Source: JAITWN01 sp964546765
GTDB lineage: Bacteria > Pseudomonadota > Gammaproteobacteria > SZUA-140
Assembly: GCA_964546765.1 (NCBI GenBank)
Contig: CAZJKV010000063.1
Location: 1-11,657, forward strand
Length of the DNA stretch: 11,657 bases
Direction: 5' to 3'
The notes beneath the pieces are model-generated. The model worked only from the letters and a program-made list of their open reading frames with translations, was not told the DNA's origin and made no database searches. The position numbers and the translations under genes are program-made. Positions 1 to 5,223 of the stretch are shown piece after piece (position 1 is the first letter of the stretch; each line of letters opens with the position of its first letter).

Positions 1-926
1 ACGAGGCCTTCATCCACATCGTCGACTCGATGTTCAACCAGCACGCGAAGTGGCTCAAGGTCAGCAAGGAGATCCCGTGGCGCCGGCCGATCGCGTCGCT
101 GAATTATTTATTGACCTCGCATGTCTGGCGCCAGGACCACAACGGCTTCTCGCACCAGGACCCGGGCTTCATCGACCACGTCGTCAACAAGAAGGCCGAC
201 ATCATACGCGTGTTCCTGCCGCCGGACGCGAACACGCTGCTGTATGTGACCGACTGGTGCCTGCGCAGCCGCGATTTCGTCAATGTCATCGTCGCCGGGA
301 AGCAGCCGCAGCCGCAATGGCTCGACATGGACGCCGCGGTCAAGCACTGCTCGGCCGGTATCGGGATCTGGAAGTGGGCGAGCAACGACCAGGGCGGCGA
401 GCCCGACGTCGTCATGGCCTGCGCCGGAGACGTCCCGACGCTGGAGACGCTCGCCGCGGTCGATCTGCTGCGACGGCTCGCGCCGGATCTGCGGATCCGC
501 GTCGTCAACGTCGTCGATCTGATGACGCTGCAGCCGGAAGGCGAGCATCCGCATGGCCTCGGCGATCGCGACTTCGACTCGATCTTCACGACCGACAAAC
601 CGATCATCTTCGCCTATCATGGCTACCCGTGGCTGATCCATCGCCTGAGCTATCGCCGCACAAACCATCGCAACCTGCATGTGCGCGGCTACAAGGAGGA
701 AGGTACGACGACGACGCCGTTCGACATGGCGGTGCTGAACGACATCGACCGCTTCCATCTCGTGGCCGACGTCGCGGAGCGCGTGCCGAAGCTCGCACGG
801 GAGTCGGCCTATCTGAAGCAGTACGTCCGTGACCGGCTGATCGACCACAAGTCATATATCGACGAACACGGGCAGGACATGCCGGAGATCCGGGACTGGC
901 GCTGGCGGCAGGGAGACCTGGCCTGA
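1..926 (+). CDS. xfp: Phosphoketolase (xylulose-5-P / fructose-6-P), C-terminal part, 5' truncated
   Basis: Thiamine-diphosphate enzyme that cleaves xylulose 5-phosphate (often also fructose 6-phosphate) with phosphate to give acetyl phosphate plus glyceraldehyde 3-phosphate (or erythrose 4-phosphate). The frame is open from base 3, with no stop before the edge, and ends at TGA 924-926. This gives about 307 residues of a family that usually has about 790, so the N-terminal ThDP-binding part lies outside. The visible part is close to family consensus: FNQHAKWLK, SLNYLLTSHVWRQDHNGFSH, DPGFIDHVVNKK, RVFLPPDANTLL, NVIVAGKQ, VMACAGDVPTLETLAA, VNVVDLMTLQPE, FAYHGYPWLIHRL, NLHVRGYKEEGTTTTPFDM. The QDHNGFSHQDPG stretch belongs to the substrate/phosphate region of the family. 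The first ATG at base 30 is internal, because the conserved residues EAFIHIVDS precede it. No sequence suggests a pseudogene. No terminator is obvious in the 51 bp before the next gene. Whether this copy prefers xylulose or fructose phosphate cannot be told from this fragment. Confidence 0.96.
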   Translation, partial: EAFIHIVDSMFNQHAKWLKVSKEIPWRRPIASLNYLLTSHVWRQDHNGFSHQDPGFIDHVVNKKADIIRVFLPPDANTLLYVTDWCLRSRDFVNVIVAGKQPQPQWLDMDAAVKHCSAGIGIWKWASNDQGGEPDVVMACAGDVPTLETLAAVDLLRRLAPDLRIRVVNVVDLMTLQPEGEHPHGLGDRDFDSIFTTDKPIIFAYHGYPWLIHRLSYRRTNHRNLHVRGYKEEGTTTTPFDMAVLNDIDRFHLVADVAERVPKLARESAYLKQYVRDRLIDHKSYIDEHGQDMPEIRDWRWRQGDLA

Positions 927-977
927 TTCTGGCATAACATTCGGAATCATGAACACCGTCAGGGACCGGAACAAGCG

Positions 978-1658
978 ATGATCGCGAGCAGAATTTGCGG
1001 CGGCGTCGTGCTCGCGCTCGCCATGATATTGAGCCTGTGCGTGCAGGCACAGGAATCAAATGTCCGCTATGTCAACGACGTGATACATATCAACCTGCGC
1101 GTCGCGCCGCAGGGCAACGCCGAAACGATTCGCGTGATCCCGAGCGGGACCTGGATGATCGTGCTCGAGCGCGACGACGAGAGCGGTTTTTCGCGTGTGC
1201 GCCTGGAATCGGGTGAGGAGGGCTGGGTGCAGCACCAGTTTCTGACCAACCGGCCGATCGCGCGCGACCGACTGGCCGAGACGCAGTCCGCCGCCGAGCA
1301 GATGCAGGCCGAGCGCGACCGCGCCCGAACGGAACTCGCCCGCCTGCAGGGCGAACGCAACGAACTGGATACCCGACTCCGGGTTCTGGAACAACAGAAC
1401 CAGTCGTTGACGGCCGAACTCGCCGAAATCCGCGCGACCGGCGCGGCGGCGCTGGAACTCGCCGGCCGCGCCCGCGACCTCGAGGCAGGATTGCAGGCCG
1501 AACGGCAACAGCGCGAAGCCGCCGAAGCCCGCGCTGCGTCGGCACAGACCGGACTGATAATGACCGGCGCCCTTGCCGCGGTACTCGGCCTCGCGATCGG
1601 TTTCTACGTCGGCTCGATGCCGGTTCGCCGTGAGAAGCGCTGGCGCCAGGTGAGCTGA
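978..1658 (+). CDS. SH3b domain / coiled-coil / C-terminal membrane anchor protein (YgiM-like, TIGR04211 type)
   Basis: Exported protein of 226 residues. Residues 1-24 form a signal peptide with likely cleavage after VQA. Residues about 28-90 are a bacterial SH3 domain (INLRVAPQGNAETIRVIPSG, then EGWVQHQFLTNRP). Residues about 95-185 are a Gln/Glu/Arg/Ala-rich coiled coil. Residues about 192-213 are a hydrophobic helix, followed by a basic tail (RREKRWRQVS). This order matches the 'SH3 and anchor' family that includes Escherichia coli YgiM. The expected topology is SH3b and coil in the periplasm with the C-terminus anchored in the inner membrane. SH3b domains often bind cell-wall peptides, but the role of this family is not settled. 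The ATG at 978 is chosen because it directly begins the signal peptide; only a weak GGAAC-type ribosome site precedes it. It lies 51 bp after the phosphoketolase, on the same strand, with no functional link apparent. Confidence 0.88.
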   Translation: MIASRICGGVVLALAMILSLCVQAQESNVRYVNDVIHINLRVAPQGNAETIRVIPSGTWMIVLERDDESGFSRVRLESGEEGWVQHQFLTNRPIARDRLAETQSAAEQMQAERDRARTELARLQGERNELDTRLRVLEQQNQSLTAELAEIRATGAAALELAGRARDLEAGLQAERQQREAAEARAASAQTGLIMTGALAAVLGLAIGFYVGSMPVRREKRWRQVS

Positions 1659-1662
1659 CCGG

Positions 1663-1681
1663 TCCCGGGATTGTCCCGGGA
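1663..1681 (+). terminator. Possible weak terminator hairpin after the SH3b gene
   Basis: A perfect 7-bp inverted repeat (1663-1669 TCCCGGG with 1675-1681 CCCGGGA, loop ATTGT) starts 5 bp after the stop codon of the SH3b gene. The following bases (GATATCTTGCTG) are not a true T-run, so intrinsic termination would be weak. The hairpin overlaps the area where a tRNA promoter might lie (TTGTCC 1671-1676 and TGTAAT 1692-1697, spacer only 15 bp), so it could have another role. Confidence 0.35.
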
Positions 1682-1747
1682 GATATCTTGCTGTAATCTT
1701 GCCCGTTTCCCCAACCCGCCGCCCGGCGGGAATGCCTGTGCATCACC

Positions 1748-1840
<93 letters not shown>

Positions 1841-1847
1841 TCACCAT

Positions 1848-1870
1848 GCGGACCCGGGGAAACCCGCCGC
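1848..1870 (+). other. GC-rich stem-loop with GAAA tetraloop just after tRNA-Ser
   Basis: Ten bases after the tRNA CCA, CGGG (1855-1858) and CCCG (1863-1866) form a stem closed by a GAAA loop. An outer stem GCGG (1848-1851) with CCGC (1867-1870) is separated from it by a 3-nt bulge (ACC). No T-run follows, so it is not a standard terminator. It could help 3' processing or end the tRNA transcript. It may also be chance in GC-rich DNA. Confidence 0.25.
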
Positions 1871-1940
1871 GCGACCGACGCACCTTCCAGCATGAAGAAT
1901 CATGCCAATGGTCAACGATCCTTCGCTCCGTCTAACGGGT

Positions 1941-1969
1941 CTGACCCTGTCGATTTGACCTGCTACAAT
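1941..1969 (+). promoter_or_regulatory. Sigma-70-type promoter with extended -10 for the MarC gene
   Basis: The -35-like element CTGACC (1941-1946) is 17 bp from the -10 element TACAAT (1964-1969). A TG at 1961-1962 makes the latter an extended -10 (TGCTACAAT). Transcription should begin near 1976-1978, at or next to the MarC ATG at 1978. A second TGACC-containing copy (TTGACC, 1955-1960) inside the spacer makes a short direct repeat that could be part of an operator. Confidence 0.5.
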
Positions 1970-1977
1970 CCGGGGTC

Positions 1978-2673
1978 ATGCAGTTGCTCGAATACCTGGT
2001 AATCACCCTCCTCGCGGTTTTCGTCATCGTCAATCCGCTGACGACGGCGTTCGTGTTCATGTCGCTGCTGCCGCATACGCCGGATGACCAGCGGCGGGCC
2101 ATCGCACTGCGTTCGGTCAAGATCGCGACCGCGGTGCTCTTCGCGTTCGCGTCGCTCGGCGGCATCCTGTTTCAGCTCTTTGGCGTCACGCTCGCGGCAT
2201 TCCGCATCGCCGGCGGCCTGATCCTGTTCGGCATCGCAATGGGCATGATCCGCAGAAAACCCGAAACAGAGGTAAAGCAGGCCGAGGCAGCGCAGGCCGA
2301 CCAGGCGCGGATCACCGACGACATCTCGGTGATCCCGCTCGCGATTCCGTTCATGAGCGGGCCGGGCTCGATCGCGACGGTAATGATCCTGACCAGCGAG
2401 GCACCGACGGGCTGGCACACGGCGCTGGTCTATATCGCGGTGATCGTGACGATGGCCGCGTGCTATTTCGCGATGATTTATTCGCGCTACATCGTCCGGC
2501 TGCTCGGCGAGACCGGCAAGGAGATCATGACCCGGATCTTCGGTCTGATCCTCGCCGTGCTCGCGGTCCAATTCGTCATCAACGGCGTCAGTGAGGCGGT
2601 GACCGCTTATATGTTCAAATACGAACTGCTGGACGGTCTCTCGGCGCCGGAATTCCTCGACGTGACCCTGTAA
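1978..2673 (+). CDS. MarC family integral membrane protein
   Basis: Polytopic inner-membrane protein of 231 residues, the usual length for the MarC/UPF0056 family, with about six hydrophobic segments. Family hallmarks are visible: VIVNPLTTAFVFMSLL near the N-terminus (MarC proteins carry a similar NPLTT motif), FRIAGGLILFGIAMGMI at residues about 77-93, and PLAIPFMSGPGSIATVMIL at about 120-138. A charged loop rich in Glu/Gln/Ala (about 96-112) separates the two halves. The family was once tied to multiple antibiotic resistance, but that role was not upheld and the transported substrate, if any, is unknown. ATG 1978 is the only plausible start: it fits the family N-terminus and no in-frame alternative lies nearby upstream. 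There is no properly spaced Shine-Dalgarno (GGGG ends 2 bases before the ATG), and the promoter seen upstream implies a leaderless or nearly leaderless mRNA. Confidence 0.93.
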   Translation: MQLLEYLVITLLAVFVIVNPLTTAFVFMSLLPHTPDDQRRAIALRSVKIATAVLFAFASLGGILFQLFGVTLAAFRIAGGLILFGIAMGMIRRKPETEVKQAEAAQADQARITDDISVIPLAIPFMSGPGSIATVMILTSEAPTGWHTALVYIAVIVTMAACYFAMIYSRYIVRLLGETGKEIMTRIFGLILAVLAVQFVINGVSEAVTAYMFKYELLDGLSAPEFLDVTL

Positions 2674-2692
2674 ACCGGGCGCGCGGTTGGAC

Positions 2693-2698
2693 TACAAT
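2693..2698 (+). promoter_or_regulatory. Possible -10 element (TACAAT) upstream of the cytochrome c gene
   Basis: TACAAT, 20 bp after the MarC stop, is followed by ATCCGGG. This resembles the MarC promoter (TACAATCCGGGG) and the sequence before the 4040 gene (GATAATATCCCGGG). No good -35 is visible at 16-18 bp. A start near 2705 would give a leader of about 30 nt to the ATG at 2735. Confidence 0.3.
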
Positions 2699-2734
2699 AT
2701 CCGGGTATCCAGAAGCGGTCGGAACGCCTCACGA

Positions 2735-3127
2735 ATGTACGCCAGAACCCTGATCACCACGATGATCATTATCGCCGTACTGTTGTCCCTGCCGGCCTGC
2801 AGCCGCGAGGACTTCGGCGCGGCTTCGGGCAAGCGCGATGCCGCCGTCGAGCAGGAGCTGTTTTCACTCGCACGCATGAACGGCTGCCTCGAGTGTCACA
2901 CCGTTACCGTCTCCAAGCTCGGCCCTTCGTGGAACGAGATTGCGAAACGCTACAAGGACGCACCGCGAGAGGACGCGCGGGCGCTGCTGATCGACCGGGT
3001 CAGAAATGGCAGCAAGGGACAATACATCAACTGGAAGACAGACGAAGGCATGCCGCCGCTGAAAAACCGGGTCAGCAACGAGCATATCGAACGGCTGGTC
3101 GATTATATCCTCGCGCTCAAGGACTGA
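2735..3127 (+). CDS. Small lipoprotein cytochrome c (class I, c551/c552-like)
   Basis: Electron carrier of 130 residues with one covalent haem, predicted to sit on the periplasmic face as a lipoprotein. Residues 1-21 are a signal sequence ending in the lipobox LPAC, which makes Cys22 the lipidated residue. The haem site is CLECH at 51-55, and the probable axial methionine is Met106 in GMPPL. In between, LGPSWNEIAKRY (62-73) and RVRNGSKGQY (88-97) match the conserved helices and loops of Pseudomonas-type cytochrome c551. ATG 2735 is preferred over an upstream TTG at 2687, because the 16 extra residues would be basic and would push the signal helix inward. GGAA about 11 bases upstream is a poor ribosome site. 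The M48 protease gene follows after 32 bp and is probably co-transcribed. The redox partner is unknown; no oxidase or nitrite reductase gene is in view. Confidence 0.9.
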   Translation: MYARTLITTMIIIAVLLSLPACSREDFGAASGKRDAAVEQELFSLARMNGCLECHTVTVSKLGPSWNEIAKRYKDAPREDARALLIDRVRNGSKGQYINWKTDEGMPPLKNRVSNEHIERLVDYILALKD

Positions 3128-3159
3128 CGTCCCCGGGCGCAACTATTGGAGACACCCGG

Positions 3160-3963
3160 ATGTCCGTGGCAAGCCGTATCGTCATCGTCACCCTCCTGCT
3201 GGCCGTCACGGCCTGCGCTACGTCGCCGACCGGGCGCAAGCAATTGACCCTGATCCCGGATTCCCAGATGGCGTCGATGGGCGTCCAGGCCTTTGCCCAG
3301 ATCCGCGACGAGACGCCCGTGGAAAAGGACAAGGTCGTCGACGCCTATGTGCAGTGCGTCGCGCAGGCAATCATCCAGGTCCCTGAGGTCCAGCGCTGGA
3401 GCACCGACTGGGAGGTCGTCGTGTTCGACGAGCCGGCCGTCAACGCCTTCGCGCTGCCGGGCGGCAAGATCGGCGTCTACCACGGGCTGCTGACGGTTGC
3501 CGAGACGCCGGGACAGCTCGCCGCGGTGATCGGACACGAGGTCGGCCATGTGCTCGCGCGCCACGGCAACGAGCGTGTTTCACAAAATTTCGCGGTCAGC
3601 CAGACGATTGCGCTGGTCGAGGCCTGGACGACCGCCGGGAACCGCGAGGTCGCTATGGCGATGATCGGCGTCGGCGCGCAGGTCGGCGTCCTGCTCCCGT
3701 TCAGCCGCCGGCACGAGAGCGAGGCCGACGAGATCGGCCAGTCCCTGATGGCGCAGGCCGGCTTCGACCCCGCCGAAAGCGTGGCGCTGTGGCGCAATAT
3801 GGCCAAGGCAGGGGGGGGAGGGGGGCCGGAATTCCTGTCCACGCATCCTTCCCACGACACCCGCATTCGCGACCTCCAGTCCGGTGTCGCGCGCGCTGCC
3901 GTACAATATCGTGAGGCGCAGGCGGCGGGGCGGCGTCCCGATTGCGTGCCGCCGCGCCTCTAG
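3160..3963 (+). CDS. M48 family zinc metallopeptidase, lipoprotein
   Basis: Periplasmic lipoprotein protease of 267 residues, in the M48 group that includes LoiP/YcaL-like envelope quality-control enzymes. Residues 1-18 are a signal sequence with Cys19 (VTAC) as the lipidation site. The zinc motif HEVGH lies at 126-130; the third ligand is expected in ESEAD (186-190), with Glu186 and Asp190 matching the family's ExxxD. PEFLSTHPSHDTRI near residues 225-238 is the usual C-terminal signature. The NAFALPGGKIGVYHGLL stretch (about 92-108) is also typical. ATG 3160 is supported by GGAG (3148-3151), 8 bases upstream; starting further upstream would bury the lipobox. The gene follows the cytochrome c gene by 32 bp. 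A G8-A-G6 run (3811-3825) encodes part of a glycine stretch just before the C-terminal signature and could be slippage-prone. The natural substrate is not known; misfolded outer-membrane proteins are a family-based guess. Confidence 0.94.
   Translation: MSVASRIVIVTLLLAVTACATSPTGRKQLTLIPDSQMASMGVQAFAQIRDETPVEKDKVVDAYVQCVAQAIIQVPEVQRWSTDWEVVVFDEPAVNAFALPGGKIGVYHGLLTVAETPGQLAAVIGHEVGHVLARHGNERVSQNFAVSQTIALVEAWTTAGNREVAMAMIGVGAQVGVLLPFSRRHESEADEIGQSLMAQAGFDPAESVALWRNMAKAGGGGGPEFLSTHPSHDTRIRDLQSGVARAAVQYREAQAAGRRPDCVPPRL
3811..3825 (+). repeat. G8-A-G6 near-homopolymer inside the M48 protease gene
   Basis: Eight G residues (3811-3818), one A and six more G (3820-3825) encode five glycines (AKAGGGGGPEFL). 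A one-base change in length would shift the frame after the zinc ligands but before the conserved PEFLSTHPS signature. It reads in frame here. Confidence 0.85.
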
Positions 3964-3983
3964 TCGGGCGCCGCCGAATCGGC

Positions 3984-3989
3984 GATAAT
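3984..3989 (+). promoter_or_regulatory. Possible -10 element (GATAAT) upstream of the small 4040 gene
   Basis: GATAAT lies 20 bp after the protease stop and 50 bp before the small ORF, and is followed by ATCCCGGG. No convincing -35 is seen (TAGTCG is present at 17-bp spacing). It is listed because the -10 plus CCGGG arrangement recurs three times in this window. Confidence 0.3.
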
Positions 3990-4039
3990 ATCCCGGGACT
4001 GCCTCAGAGCACGCGGGGCGCATCAACGGAGTGAACGCC

Positions 4040-4267
4040 ATGTCGACCTGTGCCGGGCGAGTCCGAGACATCAGCGATTACGGGATCTGGGTGCGCAGCG
4101 AGCGCATGTTCTATCTCGATCCCGGCGAAAACCCCGTCGACGGGTGGTATTTCAAGGTGCGCGGACCCCGTTTCTTCGGTCCCTTCCCAAGCAGGCGCGA
4201 GGCGGACCTGATGCTGCGGCGCATCGTCAACGACTATCTCGACAGAAACGAGACCGGCGGACGGTAG
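4040..4267 (+). CDS. Small conserved protein, DUF6316-like
   Basis: Predicted cytosolic protein of 75 residues with no signal peptide or membrane segment. It contains IWVRSERMFYL, then DGWYFKVRGPRFFGPFPSRREA, then a C-terminal helix ending in NDYLDRNETGGR. The 'R-x-R-F ... WYF.. R ... GPF.S..EA' pattern is what I recall of DUF6316, a family of short gammaproteobacterial proteins of unknown function; this is recognition by eye, not a search. ATG 4040 is chosen because GGAG (4028-4031) is 8 bases upstream; an in-frame GTG at 4031 overlaps that ribosome site and is unlikely. It stands alone: 76 bp after the protease gene, with a possible promoter (GATAAT), and 160 bp before the next gene. I cannot assign a function. 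The aromatic-rich core suggests a small beta fold used for binding. Confidence 0.75.
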   Translation: MSTCAGRVRDISDYGIWVRSERMFYLDPGENPVDGWYFKVRGPRFFGPFPSRREADLMLRRIVNDYLDRNETGGR

Positions 4268-4344
4268 CAACCGCGCCACGAGTCCCCGGCTAGCCCCCCC
4301 GAGTGTCGCCTGTGGTCGACAGTGCCGACGACAGCCTCGTCTTG

Positions 4345-4350
4345 TATACT
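4345..4350 (+). promoter_or_regulatory. Possible -10 (TATACT) for the 4428-7772 operon
   Basis: In the 160-bp gap 4268-4427, TATACT differs from the -10 consensus at one position and lies 78 bp before the GTG start of the lipoprotein gene. No good -35 lies at 16-18 bp; TCGACA (4317-4322) is 22 bp away, too far for a standard promoter, so an activator may be needed. The rest of the gap shows only a C7 run (4294-4300) and no ORF or clear terminator. Confidence 0.35.
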
Positions 4351-4427
4351 GACAGCCTTCCGACGCCTTCCGTCCGGAACGGAATCCCCGGGACAGTCGG
4401 TTATTGCCGCAATTTCAGGAAGAACAC

Positions 4428-5219
4428 GTGACGTCATCTGCATTGAAAACCCTCTGTCCGGCGCTGCTCCTGCTGGCCGCGTCCGGCTGCGCGCCGAATC
4501 ATTACCTGATCGAGCGTTCCGATGTCAGCGGCATGGAGCAGCAGCTCGATCACCTCGACGCCCGGATCACGGAACTCGAAGAACAGCAGGCGGGCGCCTT
4601 CGAACGCCTGTCGCTGGAGAACCGCTTTGCCAACGCCGCACTGATGCAGACCATGGTTGCGGAAATCGGCAAGCGGTCCTGCGCCGCCGATTGCCTGGGT
4701 GCCCGGGACGATGATGATACCCGGGATGAACAGAGGGTTACGCGCGTCACGCGCCCGCCCGTCGTACAGGTCGGGGGCAAGCAGGTCGTCGGGGGAATCG
4801 AACAGGTACTGCTGTCGCCACCCGGCATTTTGTTCGAGGCGCGTATCGACACCGGCGCCGAGTCGGCGTCACTGGATGCACGCGATATCCAGGAATTCGA
4901 GCGCGACGGCAATCGCTGGGTCCGATTCAGTATCGAGGACCGGGAGACCGGTGAACAGTTCGAAATCGAGCGCCGCGTCGTCAAGTATGTGCGTGTCCTG
5001 CAATCCGTGGCCAGTGAACCCGAACGCCGCCCGATCGTGGAATTCCGGCTGACGCTCGGCGGCATCACGCAGAGCGCGGAATTCACCCTGACCGATCGTG
5101 CGCATCTGACCCTTCCGGTGCTGATTGGGCGCAACGTACTGCAGGATGTCATGGTCGTCGATGTCGGACGCGACCACATCGCGCCTCCAAAAATACCACT
5201 GCCGGAACGCGCGGACTGA
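4428..5219 (+). CDS. Retropepsin-like aspartic protease, lipoprotein (RimK-associated 'ATP-dependent zinc protease' family, PF05618/COG4067)
   Basis: Lipoprotein of 263 residues with an aspartic-protease-like domain. Residues 1-20 are a signal peptide ending AASGC, with Cys21 as the lipidated residue. Residues about 30-70 form a coiled coil rich in Glu, Gln and Leu. An acidic linker with DDDD (about 95-110) leads to the peptidase-like domain (about 115-250). This carries the catalytic-type motif ARIDTGAESASLDA, with Asp141-Thr-Gly-Ala at 141-144, and the flap/C-lobe motif LPVLIGRNVLQD near 231. One Asp per chain means a dimer is needed, as in retropepsins. The family name 'ATP-dependent zinc protease' in databases is historical and is not supported by the motif. 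GTG 4428 is chosen because AGGAAG (4417-4422) sits 5 bases upstream and the signal peptide begins there. It is the first gene of a tight operon; the next start is 4 bp after its stop. The substrate is unknown, likely the product of the ATP-grasp partner. Confidence 0.88.
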   Translation: MTSSALKTLCPALLLLAASGCAPNHYLIERSDVSGMEQQLDHLDARITELEEQQAGAFERLSLENRFANAALMQTMVAEIGKRSCAADCLGARDDDDTRDEQRVTRVTRPPVVQVGGKQVVGGIEQVLLSPPGILFEARIDTGAESASLDARDIQEFERDGNRWVRFSIEDRETGEQFEIERRVVKYVRVLQSVASEPERRPIVEFRLTLGGITQSAEFTLTDRAHLTLPVLIGRNVLQDVMVVDVGRDHIAPPKIPLPERAD

Positions 5220-5223
5220 GTCG

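Noticed and set aside
108..848. Minus-strand open frame opposite the phosphoketolase
   Set aside because: The plus frame matches phosphoketolase almost residue by residue; the antisense product is Arg/Asp/Val-rich with no family pattern.
1963..2571. Minus-strand open frame opposite MarC
   Set aside because: The product is highly charged and low-complexity (His/Arg/Asp-rich), typical of the reverse reading of a membrane protein gene.
2687..2734. TTG at 2687 as start of the cytochrome c
   Set aside because: It overlaps the possible -10 region and would add a basic N-terminal extension before a complete lipoprotein signal sequence that begins at ATG 2735.
2893..3159. N-terminal extension of the M48 protease back into the cytochrome gene
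   Set aside because: That stretch is a shifted reading of the cytochrome gene. The lipoprotein signal and GGAG ribosome site fix the start at 3160.
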